Origin: Hirundichthys speculiger
Taxonomy: Eukaryota > Chordata > Actinopteri > Beloniformes > Exocoetidae
Assembly: GCA_018398805.1 (NCBI GenBank)
Contig: JAGFBZ010000688.1
Coordinates: forward strand, 1-64,000
Length of the DNA stretch: 64,000 bases
Direction of reading: 5' to 3'
Shown here: piece after piece, positions 1 to 12,464 of the stretch
Layout: each line of letters begins with the position of its first letter
Numbering within the stretch: the first letter of the stretch is position 1
The notes under the pieces: model-generated
The model's database searches: none
The model's input: only the letters and a program-made list of their open reading frames with translations
What the model was told of the DNA's origin: nothing
Made by a program: the position numbers and the translations under genes

Positions 1-652
1 AGACCTCTGGGTAATAGCGTTTGCAGTGAAGGCTCATTACCTCTTCTATTTTTCTCACGATTAGCTAAAAATAAAAAATAAAAATCCTGCAGGCCTTCTG
101 GTTCATTTACATTCAGTAGTTTCCCTGAGATCAGGCGGTCCGGTCCTCTCGGACTGAACTATTTCCCGCTGTTTTATTAAAAAAATAGAGCAGCTTTTTG
201 CTCTTCGACGTGATGCTTTACGTGTAATTTTCAGGGATGAATCTGATCACCTCTTATGTTAAGGAGGGTTTATACTCCTAAAAACGCCGTAAAATCCATT
301 TATTTATTTAAGAGAAAACACACACAATAAAAGTCATCTGGTTGTAGTGGATCTTTGTCTTATATTCAGCAAACAGAACCTCCGACAAACAACAATATCA
401 GCTTTTGATGAGCTCATCATCAGCTGGTCTGACCAGTATAAAAGCAGATTCAAGTGTGTGTTAACATAATGCCAAGAGGGAAAGACATAAGTAATGGTGT
501 TAGGTTTGTTTGTTTTTTTTTAACCGTGAACACATGTGAAAAAGTTGGGCCACCTTATATTCTGGGTCTGGACTTTTAAACCCCGTGGTCGTTGCGACCG
601 CAACAGCTGGTGAGACAGAGGAAAAATCCTGAATGTTCCCGCTGGGTGACTA

Positions 653-1221
653 CTGTAAACCCTCACACTTCGCGGTCTCAGCAATCACTGTCTCAGTACA
701 TCGCGGAAGTTTCAAAAATATTCAAAAAAAATTTTTTAAATCGAAAAAAATTCAAACGAAGTGTGCGAGGCTGAAGCAAAACACATCACATCAAGAACGA
801 GTCTCGGGAAGCAACAAGAGCCCCATGAATGAAAATCGAGGCCTGTGATTGGCTGCTATGACGGGCGTTACTGTGTCGTTGGTTGTCTGTAGCTGATTGG
901 CTGACACGCGTCCCCTCATCTCTCATCTCATGCTCTTGTGAGACAAAGCCGAGTTTAACGCTAATACACTTGGTGTTTCCGTTCGTCAGTTCGAAATATT
1001 GGTTTCTTATTTCAGTGATTTAGTGGCATTTTAAAGTTAACTCATTCACTGCCGTTGATGTATATATACGTCAGTTGGGTCTAATATGTGTCACTGGTGT
1101 CGCTAGGTAGAGCGTCAAAATAAATATCAGAGTTTTGAACATCATAGTTACTGTTCCGATCCTCCAGATGGCAGCATCGCCACTTACTTCGTCATTTACC
1201 GCGGAATGTGAGGGTTTACTG
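653..1221. mobile_element. Probable mariner-type MITE
   Basis: Inverted ends CTGTAAACCCTCACA at 653 and the matching TGTGAGGGTTTACTG ending at 1221 are flanked by TA on both sides. There is no transposase. Family assignment rests on TIR and TA only. Confidence 0.5.
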
Positions 1222-1223
1222 TA

Positions 1224-3066
1224 CTGTCGATTGCAGAGGGACGGCGAACGTCCCGCGTAAAGCGGCGCAAAAAGGCGAGCAGGGAAACTTCTAGGTGATG
1301 GTGACGAACACGGCAGATACAACGTAATACGCAATGCTTAGCTCAAGAGGACTGCTTGTAACGCTGAGTTTTTTATTTTTTTAAAGGGTTCCTGAGTTCA
1401 TTCAGGACTGTCCATCACTGGAGCCTTTATTTAAGGTATTTCCTCCCGTACCGCTCCCAGAACTTTGACAAAATGAAACGAACCCTGACCCTAAGAAATC
1501 TCTTTTTTTTTCCAGTTTAAGAGATACCGCGTACAACCGCTTCTTGGTCGACATCTTTACCACTGCTGCGCATCTCCAACTGACTTATTACGATTACGTT
1601 GCGGCGTGACGTCAACGGTCGTGCTGAAAGGACAAAACAAGCCACAAACGCACTTAACGTGCCGATTTTAAGAAGCAGTTTAAAAAAAAAAAAAAAAAAA
1701 AAGGTAAAACCACTTGAGATTTTATTCTGCAAGGATGTGTAAATGATATAAATGATTTACTTTTGGGGGTCATAAAACCCCCCTGTGGTTGCATTTTTGC
1801 ATTGCGCATTTATTAGGAGAAACACGGTATTTGGGAATCACCAGATTTCCGAGTTTAAAGGTTGCGTTTCCGGCCTCAGATGGTGCAGATGGATGTTGCA
1901 GGTGGATCTGGAGGTTTTCTAAGAAAAGGGAGCATCAAGGGGCCCCATATCTCACCCAGGGGCCACGAACTTGTCCATCATATCTGCACACAATCCATTT
2001 TTTTTGTCGAGTGTGTCCAGATTTCATCAGGCAACACCTTGTTCGCGTTACAAACTTAAATAAATAGGAAGAATAGACATTAAAACACTTTACTTACCAG
2101 TTTTAAATTAATTTTTACAGAGTCTCACTGTATTGAAATTTTGAAATAAATTTTGAAAATTGAAATAAATACCTCATATCTGGATTTTAAAAGAAAAAAA
2201 AAGAGTCCTTATTAAAAAAAGACAAGATATGATCCTTAGAGGAAACAAACATCAGAATGGCTAAAAAATTTTAAAAAGTATAAAAGTTCTGGACCGGTCT
2301 AGTTAAAGGTCCAGACCTGCACAAGAACCTCAATGACCTGAAGCATCGCTGTGAATCAATGGACCATCATTCCTCCACTCAGGAAGAAGTTTGTGGACGT
2401 TAAATAGCACGGCGATGACAGGCGGCGCTCTCGCGCGTCCCACGAGGAGCAGCGTCCGAGCCACGCCCTCTCGTCCGTGGAGACGCGCGCGGGTCAAAGG
2501 TGACGAGCTGAATCTCGCGGCGAGCTCTGATCAAAAAGAGCAGGCGGTTCTCATCTCAGCTCCGGGCAATCACTCGTAGCCGGCCCTGGAGCCGAGGCAT
2601 GTTGACACCACCAGCCGGGTGTAATGGGATTGACCTCCCTCCCTCCCCGCCGCCGCCCCCACCGCTTCACAGGTAGACACATCAATAATATCCGTCCACA
2701 GCGGCAGGTGTAAAATCAGCAGACTGTAAATAAAAGCTGGACAGCAGTGAGCTTCAACACTCCTCTGTACAATTTCTTCTTTTCTATTGCTGATGTTTTG
2801 TTTAATTGGCTGTAATGGACTCCTGAGTGTTACTGGTAGTCTGATAGTCTCAGAGGAACAGAGTCATTCAGATTTATGAGAAACAAATCTGTCATTATTC
2901 CTCAGTGGCGGCGCTGATGGAGGATCTGATTAATGGCAGAAATGAGCAATGACACCTTGGCAGCTCTGACATTTCAAGTTTGTGCCCCAGTCGGGTCAGT
3001 ACCGGACGGCAGCAGGCGACCTGAACATAAATGAGGAGATTAATGGCTGGACAGAAGCGCAGAGAA
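1224..3066. other. Intergenic stretch, no gene recognised
   Basis: It holds a poly-A run at about 1681-1702, a GC-rich patch at 2400-2660 and a stretch at 2590-3060 that looks less degenerate than its surroundings and carries two GATTAATGGC sites (about 2928 and 3037). None of the open frames resembles a known protein. Confidence 0.4.
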
Positions 3067-3392
3067 GCAACTAGGACCAAGGCGGGTCAACTAGGACCAA
3101 GGTGAGTCCAAGGTGAGTCAACTAGGACCGAGGTGAGAGGGAGTCAACTAGGACAAGGCGAGGACGTCAAATAGGACCGAGGTGAGTCAACTAGGACCGA
3201 GGTGAGTCAACTAGGACCGAGGCGAGTCAACTAGGACCGAGGCGAGTCAACTAGGACCGAGGCGGGTCAACTAGGACCGAAGCGAGTCAACTGGGACCAA
3301 GGTGAGTCAACTAGGACCGAGGCGAGTCAACTAGGACCGAGGCGGGTCAACTAGGACCGAGGTGAGTCAACTAGGACCGAGGTGAGTCAAGG
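3067..3392. repeat. 20-bp minisatellite, unit AGTCAACTAGGACCGAGGCG
   Basis: About sixteen mostly exact units vary mainly at GAGGCG/GAGGTG. The first units are irregular (insertions near 3110-3180) and the later ones in strict 20-bp register. Confidence 0.95.
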
Positions 3393-3418
3393 AGCCGGTG
3401 GGTTTGTCTCCTCTTATA

Positions 3419-4000
3419 CAGTGATCCCTTATTTTTCGCGGTTAATGGGGACCGCCGTCCCCCCCCGCGAAAATCAAAATCCGCTAACTGGAGCCTAAAT
3501 AATGTGTTTAAAATATGTTTAAAAACTGCAAAAAAGGTAGCGAGGCACTGCAGCGAAACAAGACAAAGGCTCAACTGTGGTCTTTCTGTTACCTTCACTG
3601 CCTCTGGTCTCTGAACTGTAGTAAAGAAACTGCTGGTATTGTGCTATTTTTGGCTTGTAATTAGCAGCTAACACGCTAACAGCAACAAAAGAAAAAGTCT
3701 GGTTTTCTCTGCATTAAACGGACACTTTATTCTGGCTTTTCATCTAACCCCATTTTCATTCTGCTGTCCCACGACACACACACTCCATTACCCATAAGGC
3801 CACACCATTACCCATAAGGCCACCTTCTTAAAAGGGGCCAGGCTGGCTCACAACATTTCTTCACTGTGAGAGAACGCGCACAACATCCTGTGACGTTTCC
3901 GCAATTTTTGCTTGATTTTTTAAAATATTATATATTTTTGAAAAATCTGTGAATAACTAAAACCGCGGAACTTAAACCGCGAATTGGCGAAGGATCACTG
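3419..4000. mobile_element. Tc1/mariner-type MITE
   Basis: The left end CAGTGATCCCTTATTTTTCG and the right end CGAAGGATCACTG form inverted repeats, with TA on each side (3417-3418, 4001-4002). There is no transposase frame. It adjoins the minisatellite. Confidence 0.75.
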
Positions 4001-4189
4001 TACTCTCCTTTCACACGCAACTCATGAAAGCAAATGAAGAGGAGCGAGAGATGAAAGCTGGCACGTCTTATTACTGTTATTAATACTGGAGGAGGGCGTA
4101 TAAAGACAATTATACACTTCTAACTGGAAAACTCTAAAGATGTTAAAGGGATGGTGATGAAACTGCCCGTTTGATTCAGGACTGACGTC

Positions 4190-5225
4190 AAAAACTAACG
4201 AGCCGCTATTTCAGGATGAACAGTAGCTGTTTATGTCAAAGAGCCACGATTTTATGACATTTCACAGTTTTACTGCAAAACAGTTCCCTTTTTTTTTTTA
4301 AAGTCATAGTTTTGTAAAATGTACTTTTTGTACCGCAAAAATCTGTGAAATTAGGACAAAAAGTCACAGTTATACAAAATTAGCTATTTTACGACAAAGT
4401 TGTAATTTTATGTCAAAAAGTTGCGATCTTTCAAAAGTTGGTATTTTACAACAAAATTAGGCTTAAAGGGTTAAAGCCATGATTTTGTATAAAATAGCTT
4501 TATGAACAGCAAAAAATTGTGAAATTAGGACAAAAAGTCAAATTTATACAAAATTAGCTATTTCATAAGAATGTCGTAATTTTCTGTCAAAAAATTCTGA
4601 TGTTTCAAAATTTAATATTTTACAACAAAATTAAGTTAAAAAGTTGCTCTTTTCAAAAGGTTTTGATTTTACAACAAAATGTTAGTAATTTTATTTTTGA
4701 AAAAGTCACGATATTGTAAATTTGCAGTTATAGAAAATTAACTATTTTACGACAAAATGGAAATTTCCTGTCAAAAATTTTAAAACGATTTTTAAAACAA
4801 GTTTTTTACAACAAAAAACATGCAGTTCAACAAAAGTCACAATTTTACAAGTAAACATTGTTGATTTATGTCACAAAGTTGCAAATTTGTAAAATTTGTT
4901 TTTTCACAACAAAAATTCATGATCTTATTACAAAAATTTGCAAAGTACAAAATTAGCTATTTTATAGCAAAGTTGGAATTTTATGTCAAAAGTTGCAATT
5001 TTGTGAAGAATGATTCTACAATGAAAAAAATTTTTTTTACGAAAAAGTCAGGATTTTATCATTTTACTACGTACAAACATCTCAATTTTACATTAAGAAG
5101 TTTGGGAAATTTGATCTTTAATGTCTGAAATTCACTTTTGATCACCAACATTGCGATATTACAAAATTCACCATTTTGCAACAGAAATCAATGTCAGTTT
5201 GTCCAGAAAGCAGCGAGAACACAGC
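4190..5225. repeat. AT-rich degenerate tandem repeat (about 170-bp units)
   Basis: Phrases such as GAAATTAGGACAAAAAGTCA (4347 and about 170 bp later at 4517), TTTTACAACAAAA and ACAAAATTAGCTATTTT recur throughout. A related array lies at 15290-16090. No gene is present. Confidence 0.7.
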
Positions 5226-6013
5226 TGAAGAACATTTTGAAAAAAAAATTCTTAAATTCTTGTCGCCACTTTTATAAGTTTCTCTTTGGCTTTTTCTGTT
5301 TTCTGTTCTTTTTAAGTGCCCTCATTTTTATTTTTGTTGTTTCACTCAGCTGCATTGTAAATGAGGTCTCTATCTCAATGTATTTCCGAGTTTAAATAAA
5401 GGTAATTTAAAAAATAAAAAAACATGAAGCCCACTCTGGTCCACTACGACTGGTTCGGTACGTTCTCTACCGGTGGAATTGGCTGTGAATGGGAGGGATA
5501 CCGGACCCATTTCACCAGAGGAAGTCTTTGCGAAGTGAAAGGGAATGGCTGCCCCAGCCAAGCACGGTGGATTTGAAATAAAAGACATCAGCTTTCATTT
5601 AAGAGTAACAAAAATATGTAATTTGCCTTTTAGGATTCACAGCCACCACGTCATCAATAAACACCGTTTTCTGGTAAAGTCTGATCTGTCGTTCCTGTTG
5701 TTGAATGTTCCCCGGGGTTTTCACGTTTTTAAACGTTGCTAAAATGTGACACTAATGACACTAAAGCTAATATTGGGTTGCCTTCTGAGGTAGCGTCGTC
5801 TCCTCAGTCACTAATGATGCTAATGATGCAGGAGACAAGAGTGATACATCAGTGTTAGCACGCGTCAGCTCTCATCTCGTCAACTGCCGACTGAACCTTT
5901 ACTCCTTTACTCCTCAGCCGAACTTCACGTGTTGAGACGGGGTTCACTTCTACAGAAACCAGCGGATCCGTCAAAGTTGGGCTGCAAAAGAAGGTTTTGA
6001 AAGAGTGGGGATT
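5226..6013. other. Intergenic stretch, nothing recognised
   Basis: Mixed sequence with short AT-rich tracts. I see no exon with plausible splice sites and no known repeat. Confidence 0.3.
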
Positions 6014-7176
6014 AGGGTTGGGCATTGTTTGGATTTTCCGATTCTGATTCTGATTCCGATTCTCTGTTTCGATTCCTGTTCAAAACGATTCTCGATTCCG
6101 ATTCTTTGATGTGTAGGTCAACAGATCGCGACTTATCTAACAGTAAAATATTTTTCATAAAAAAAAACACAGGCAACAGGCCATTTTTATTCTTACACAT
6201 GCTTGCATGCACATTTGCATACACAGAATTCACTTACAGCCTAAATGTTAAACAACTTACAGTTGGCAGTTGGCCTCCAAAATACATTTTGCCCAACAAA
6301 AAACGAAATCAATAGTTTTTGTTTAGGAAGATGATCATATCTGCTCTTTCAGAAACAGATAAACGCTGACAAAAACATAACCTCCTTGGTGGAGGTAAAA
6401 TTGTTTGTTTACCTGGTTGCTGGGTTACGCTCATACAGACAAGGGGCCCTCCTAGCCAATGGGATGCCAGGAAGATGCTAGCCGATAGCCAGTGGCAGAG
6501 CAGCTACAAGTATGTTAACGTTCAGTAAACTCTGGGAGCTGCGAGTAGCAGCGCTACTGTATTTTTGCCTTTCATATCCTGAAATTTCTTTTGTAACTAG
6601 AGGTAATATTTTCCCGTTGATGCGTTTCGTAACCTGAAAACTTCGTATGTAGAAACGTTCGTAAGTAGAGGTTCCACTGTATATGAGAAGGCAAGAGTTT
6701 CTGGATGAAGACGGACTCTGTTTCAGTCGAAGAAGCGACGGGAGCAACGCAGTGAATTAAATACGGTACACTCATTTATTTTTGTGTTGCCATGGCGAAG
6801 GTGTTTTGCCATATTAGTCGTTTACCCTCCTTTGGCGGTAACACGCTTCCCGCAGTTGTTTCACTGCGCCAGGTAGCCGCCATTTCCCGGACTGAAATGC
6901 AGCCAAACTCGAGAGCGGCGTCTCTCGGTATCCATGTTGTGGCGAGTGAAGTCCCGTCGGCGACGGACGTGACGTCGCCACTAGTGCAGAGTTGACTACG
7001 TAACATCAACAAACTAGTGTAGTAAATCAAAACAAAACAAACAAAGAAAAAAAAAATAGCGTGGACATTTAGGAATTGAAAAAAGGAATCGAAATTCAAA
7101 AAACTTCTAAACGATTCCAGAACCGGACGTTAGGAACCGATTCCTACTTGGAATCGTTTTTCGGTGCCCAACCCTA
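6014..7176. mobile_element. hAT-type MITE with 8-bp target duplication
   Basis: TIRs TAGGGTTGGGCA and TGCCCAACCCTA are flanked by GTGGGGAT on the left and CTGGGGAT on the right (7 of 8 match), as for hAT elements. Inside it lies a truncated mariner-type MITE, 6370-6690, whose right end AGAGGTTCCACTGTA matches the copy at 22025-22689. A relative starts at 63958. Confidence 0.8.
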
Positions 7177-8280
7177 CTGGGGATGCCAGGAGCCCCAAAC
7201 ATGGTGCTCACAGAGAAAAACAGAAGATTTAGCCTCCTCGCTCGGTCTAACAGAGTTTCACTCCGCTTTTAGGACCAACGGTAGAGCTTGACTAGCGATG
7301 AAACCTCTCTGCTCTGAAACCCGTCCATGTCGTTATTTATTTAAGAAAGACGAAGCCAAAAAGTTCTTTCTATAAACGGCAGTCGCACGGGGGGGTCGGG
7401 GGGTCTTCGGAGGAAGGTGCCGCCATCGGCAGAGCCCGTAACATCTGACAGGGTTTATTACATGGAGGTGAAGTGCTGCAAATCCAGACAGCGGGGTTGT
7501 GATGGCAGTCGCTGCTCCTGTCACAACCGATTAAGCCGTCGAGTCTCACGTCTGGGGAAGAGGAGGCTAGCTCGAGGGAGGGGGCGTCGCAGAACGGGGG
7601 ACCGTCTCCGTAATGGGATGTCAACGCTCGGATGGGGACGCTATGAGGTGGAGAGGAGCGGAGGGGAAAGGGGTCAGGGGGACGGGATGAAGAGGAGGGG
7701 AAATGAAATGAGAGGAGGGGAGCGATGACAAGCAGATGGGCCCCGGTGAGGGTGGTGTCTCTCCGTGGATCAGCTTTAACGTGAAGCCAGAAAAAAAGAA
7801 AGAAAAGGAAATCCATGATGTATCTGCCCTGCTTCTGTGGTTGGATACTTCTAGGACGGACGGGATTTTCTGGAGTTTGGAAAACACGGACGTAAAAAAA
7901 AAAATCAATATGTCAGAACAGTTAAATCAGCTCCGGGTGTTTTACCCGGAGCTTCATGACAACGTCATTGTCATGAAGCTGTCATTCATAACAATGAATG
8001 ACAAGTTTCCCAGGGAGCCGGTGGTTGGGAGCGAGCCCACGAAGCTCATCACGCAGCATACAGGCCCCGCCCAGGGGCCATGACATCAGCAGGTCCAGCT
8101 GTGATCTGGAAACATCCGGCTAAACTCTCTTTGGTGCCTTTCTACAGCTCCGAACAACAAGAATCACCAGGACAGGGGAAATCGTGGAAAACGGTGTCCA
8201 CTGGGTGGCAGCAGAGGTTGAAACCGGCCATCCAGTAGAGGTCCACAAAGCCCCGGATCAGCGAGTCCTGCCCCCTGACC
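7177..8280. other. Unassigned GC-rich stretch with hairpin cluster
   Basis: GC- and purine-rich sequence at 7380-7740 has open frames on both strands but no recognisable protein. A cluster of three perfect inverted repeats lies at 7929-8003. The 3' end (8241-8284) shares about 38 bp with 14361-14398. Confidence 0.4.
7929..8003. repeat. Three consecutive perfect hairpins
   Basis: Arms AGCTCCGGGT/ACCCGGAGCT (7929-7938, 7944-7953), AGCTTCATGACAA/TTGTCATGAAGCT (7950-7962, 7968-7980) and TGTCATTCAT/ATGAATGACA (7980-7989, 7994-8003). Loops are 4-5 nt, and the AGCT of the first and second stems is shared. Confidence 0.9.
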
Positions 8281-9175
8281 AGGGTTATAATAGTTTTGGA
8301 TTTTCCATTAGTTTTAGCTTTTATTCATTTTTAGAGCAGTTTTGCTAGTTTTTATTAGTTTTCGTTTTGAAATACTTAGTTTTAGTTTAGTTTTTATTAG
8401 TTTCAGTGTTAGTTTTAGTTTTATTTTGTAAATTAGGGTCGTAATTTTAGTTCAAGTGAAGCACTGAACTTTTTGAAGGCTATCGAATCACATAGTTTTG
8501 TTTACATTCTGGTCTCAACAAACATATTTATCAATGCGTCTTCCCTCTTGTGGTGTTCCTGCGTATTAACTGACCAGCAGCTATCTGGTCTCCATGGTAA
8601 CAGTCCATTATAGTTGCTGTTTTCTCCCGTTCCTTCCCAACGCTGACTGGCCTGCAGCTGTAGCTTCTCTTTCCAGGGGGCTAGCTTAGGCTAGCTTATC
8701 CAGCTAGTCTTGGTTAGCCTTCTTTCCAGGGGGCTAGCTTAGGCTAGCTTATCCAGCTAATCTTGGTTAGCCTTCTTGTGTGAGCTTTTCAAACAGACTT
8801 TCAGATTCGTGGGTTTTTTTCTCCTTCAGAAGTATTCCACACATTGTATCACCTGCTTCTACAACAAGGCACTTATTTTTATCGTTAACACAGTCATAGT
8901 CAAAGAAATCCCAAATAGGACTGAGACGCTTTCTCCCAACTTTTGCTGCAGCCATCACTGCAGATCACTTTTTTTATTTATTTTTTTTTTTGCGGTTGTT
9001 GTTGTACGGCAGAGCGAAGTTAATAGATTTCAAACATTTATGAGGAAAAAAAATTACAAACAGAAAAACGAAGGATGTTCTTGACATTATTATAGTTAAT
9101 TTTAGTTTGTTTTATAAACACATAATACAATTTCAGTTAGTTATCATTTTTTTTAAAAAACTCTAGTTTTTTTTT
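8281..9175. repeat. T-rich interspersed repeat remnants and a 53-bp duplication
   Basis: TTAGTTTTAG-type sequence at 8285-8460 and again at 9085-9170 suggests the two ends of one old element. A 53-bp unit starting TTCCAGGGGGCTAGCTTAGG is tandemly duplicated (8671 and 8724). Confidence 0.45.
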
Positions 9176-10150
9176 CCCCGGTACTCGGGTTGCCCCCATC
9201 AAACGGGTCAAATGCGAATGAGACGAACAGCGACGGCAGTAAAGGTGAATGAACACCGTAATCCTTCTCGGGCCCATTTGCCGACATCCCTGCAGAGCGA
9301 ACGCCAACCGGCGGCTGCGTCGCGACCCGCCCATGACCCCATGACAGTGCACCTGGGTAAGATGATCGACGAGCAGGCGTCACCGCTGTGAGAGCTCTAA
9401 TCAGCGGCAACATCTCATCAAGTAGATGACATTATAGCAGCTGGCTCGCGGCTCGATAATCCTCAGCTGTTCCGGTGACGAACGGTTGAACAAATGAGTC
9501 CGAGAAGCTGGGACGCCACGTTTCCATAATCTCAAACGTGACACGGACTGACGTGTGGCGGCACGAACGTCAGTCCGCCACATGTTGCCGAAACGAGCTT
9601 GAATTAATCTGCTGTCTGGAGTTCCGGTTTAAGCCGTTAAACCCACAATGTGGACCGCGTTACGTAACCGAGGTCTTTCTCGCTCGCTCTTCTAACAGCG
9701 CATCTGTTGTAAATATTTGCGTGCAGGGCCGCGATTCATGACTCTCAGGTCAGGAAGAGGTTCAGACGCAAATCTGAGCTTTAAAAAAATAATAATAAAA
9801 TACCGCATCAGTTCAAAGGGTCAAATCTGTTGGATGTTTACTGCATTTATTGCACCTGTTAATCTCTTTTTTTCCATCAATGCAAACAAATAAAAAAGTC
9901 TGAAACTACGGAGACAAAGAAACTGCACATTTTGGATGTTGTCTGCATAATTTAAAAGTCCAGATGGTTAAAATGTAAAGTTCGGTCCAGACGTATTTTT
10001 TAGACCACCTCAGTGGATTTGAAAAAAAAAAAAATCAAGATGCAATTTAAGTGTAGAGCTGTTTCATCCTGAGCTACATCACCACCATTGTTACCATCAG
10101 TGATGGCTAACGCTACTTAGCGCTTTGTTTGGTGTAAAAACAACTGGAAA
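9176..10150. other. Intergenic stretch, nothing recognised
   Basis: Moderate GC to about 9750, then AT-rich. No exon or repeat family was identified. Confidence 0.3.
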
Positions 10151-11110
10151 ACCTTTCAACCTTAAGTCATGAATTTTTTATATGTAAAATGGTGGTTTAT
10201 TTCAATGTCATGACTATTCATTGTGGGGAAAAAACATTTTAATCCTAAATTTTTACTTGTAAAATTAGAAATAAATTTTAAAATTTTTTTTAAATAAAAT
10301 TTTTTAATTCCATTTTTTTTACTTCAATTTTTTTTTTTAATTTACCTTTTAAAATATTTTTTTTAAAAGAAAAAGTTATATTTTAGGAGATGCTTGATGG
10401 AGACTTTGATTTTTCTAATGTAAAATGGTGAATTTCTTTTAATGTTGTGTTTATTATGGGGGGAAAAAATTGTCAAAATCTCAAATTTACCAAAAAACTT
10501 ACAATCAAATTGAAACTTTTTTAAATCCTAAATTTTTACTTGTAAAATTAGAAATCAATTTTTTTTAATAAAATTTTTTTATTCAAATTAAATTTTTTTT
10601 ACTTCAATTTGAATTTTTTAAATTTACTTTTTTTTTTATAAATTTTTTAAAGAAAAAAATATATATTAGGATATGCTTGATGGAGACTTGATTTTTCTAA
10701 TGTAAAATGGTGAATTTCTTTCAATGTCATGACTATTTATTATGGGGTGAAAATTGTCAAAATCTCAGATTTCCCAAAAAACTCCAACTTATTATCAAAT
10801 TCAAACTTTTTTTAATCCTAAATTTTTACTTGTACAATTATAAATATATTTTTAAAATATTTTTTAAATTATAATTTATTTATTTTTACTTAAAAATGTA
10901 AGTAAAAAAATAAATTTACTTTTTTTTTTAATTAATTTTTTTAAAGAACATTTTCAATATAAGGAGATGCTTGATGGAGACTTTTTGTTGTAAATTCAAG
11001 ACAACTTTTTTCCCACATTCTTTTTTGTCATCAAATCATAAGTTCCTTTTTTTTAGTAAAATATCAAATTTACAGCAAAATTACAAATTTTATTGTAAAT
11101 TTTTTACTTT
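10150..11110. repeat. AT-rich tandem repeat of about 285 bp
   Basis: GGAGATGCTTGATGGAGAC starts at 10386 and 10963, with a one-base variant at 10669, giving spacings of 283 and 294. Between them the same TGTAAAATGGTGAATTTCTT and TAAATTTTTACTTGTA phrases recur. Confidence 0.75.
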
Positions 11111-12464
11111 TTTTTTGAAGCATCCCAACTGCCTCCTGGCTGCTCTCACCTCAGTTACTCCAGTTTCTGACGTCAGTAGCGACTCAAACGCTGCTCAGTT
11201 TTCAGGGACCGTCCGATCTTCCTTCACTGCACCTCAGAGGAGCGCAGCTCAAACATCCTGAAGCAACAGTTTCAAAAGAGGCCCCGCCCACAGAGAAGAG
11301 GAGGTGGAGTTGAGCTGCGTGTCCAGCTCCGCCCCCAAACCGGCTGCTGTGAACAGAACTGTGAAAGTGTGATCCAGATGGGAGCTGTTGTACTTGATCA
11401 CTGCAACGTTCTGAACGAAACATGACGCATTGAGACCTCTGGAAATGTAGAAAGAAAGAAAAAACCTCAAGTTTTTTTTTTTAAAAGGCATTACTTTTCC
11501 CCTTCAGGGTGTAATGTGGCCACGTTTTGACTCCCTGTTGTTGTGAAATATGCAGGTTTCTCTAGGAGCAACGAATGTGGCACTCGTTTCATTCACGGCT
11601 GCTTAAAATATCACTTTAATTTAAAGTTTCATTAAGCGGCGCTGCCTCACCTATAATTCTCCAACAACTGCACCACTGTGGGGTCGCTGCCGGCTGTTGG
11701 CTGCCACATTTGCATGCTACGGAGTAAACTCGTCCTCTGGGATCACTCAGCGGGGGTTTTTATGACAGTAGCCTGCTGCTGTTTGATTGTTAGTCATGCT
11801 ACTATCATCCAGGCGAAGGACAAGATAAAAGCTGGAATGAAAAGCATACAAGGACAGTCAGTCGCCTCGGTTCAAAGCTGTGTGTGATACAAAGTGTACA
11901 TGGATCGTTTTGGGATTCGAGCTACTTAACTTGGCTGAAGATTTAGGCAACATTTACTTAATTTAAACCAGAACTACAACAATGGAGTGATTAAGACAGT
12001 AGATTAAGATGGTTAACATTATTTGTCCCAAATAAACATGAACTGAACACGGGAGACCCGGGTGCCGCAAAAATGGTATCCACCAGGTGGCAGCACCGGT
12101 CGAGACCGGTAGTTGCTGCTGCGTTTGGGGCTTTTGAGTGTCAATGTGTCAATATCAATGTGCATGTGACCCTGAGGAACAAGTTGTTTTTTTTTTTTTT
12201 TGCTGTACTGGAGTGAAGTATAATTGCACATATACTCCAGTAAGTGGCAGTGGTGCTCTCATTTTCACAGTGTATCAGGGAGTTTTGGCTATATTTTGTC
12301 GTGTTTTCACGCACGGATATGAAGTGAACAAACCCTGAATAGACACCACGGAAAAATATGTAACAGGGATGAAAAGAAAGATGGAGATAAAGAGACAAAT
12401 GAAAGTCAGCAGAAAGTTAAGACGAGGAAATATGACGATGCTGATGTAGCGCTTGGCTTCAATC
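11111..12464. other. Intergenic stretch, nothing recognised
   Basis: Mixed sequence without a convincing exon. A short block near 12059-12110 (CCACCAGGTGGCAGCA) resembles 8195-8225. Confidence 0.3.

Noticed and set aside
3067..3392. CRISPR-like array
   Set aside because: Contiguous 20-bp units without spacers, in a vertebrate genome.
7370..7908. Pro/Ser-rich and Arg-rich frames on both strands
   Set aside because: Both strands are open because of purine-rich low-complexity sequence; no domain recognised.
7929..8003. microRNA precursor
   Set aside because: Stems of 10-13 bp are too short, and each loop is separate rather than one long hairpin.
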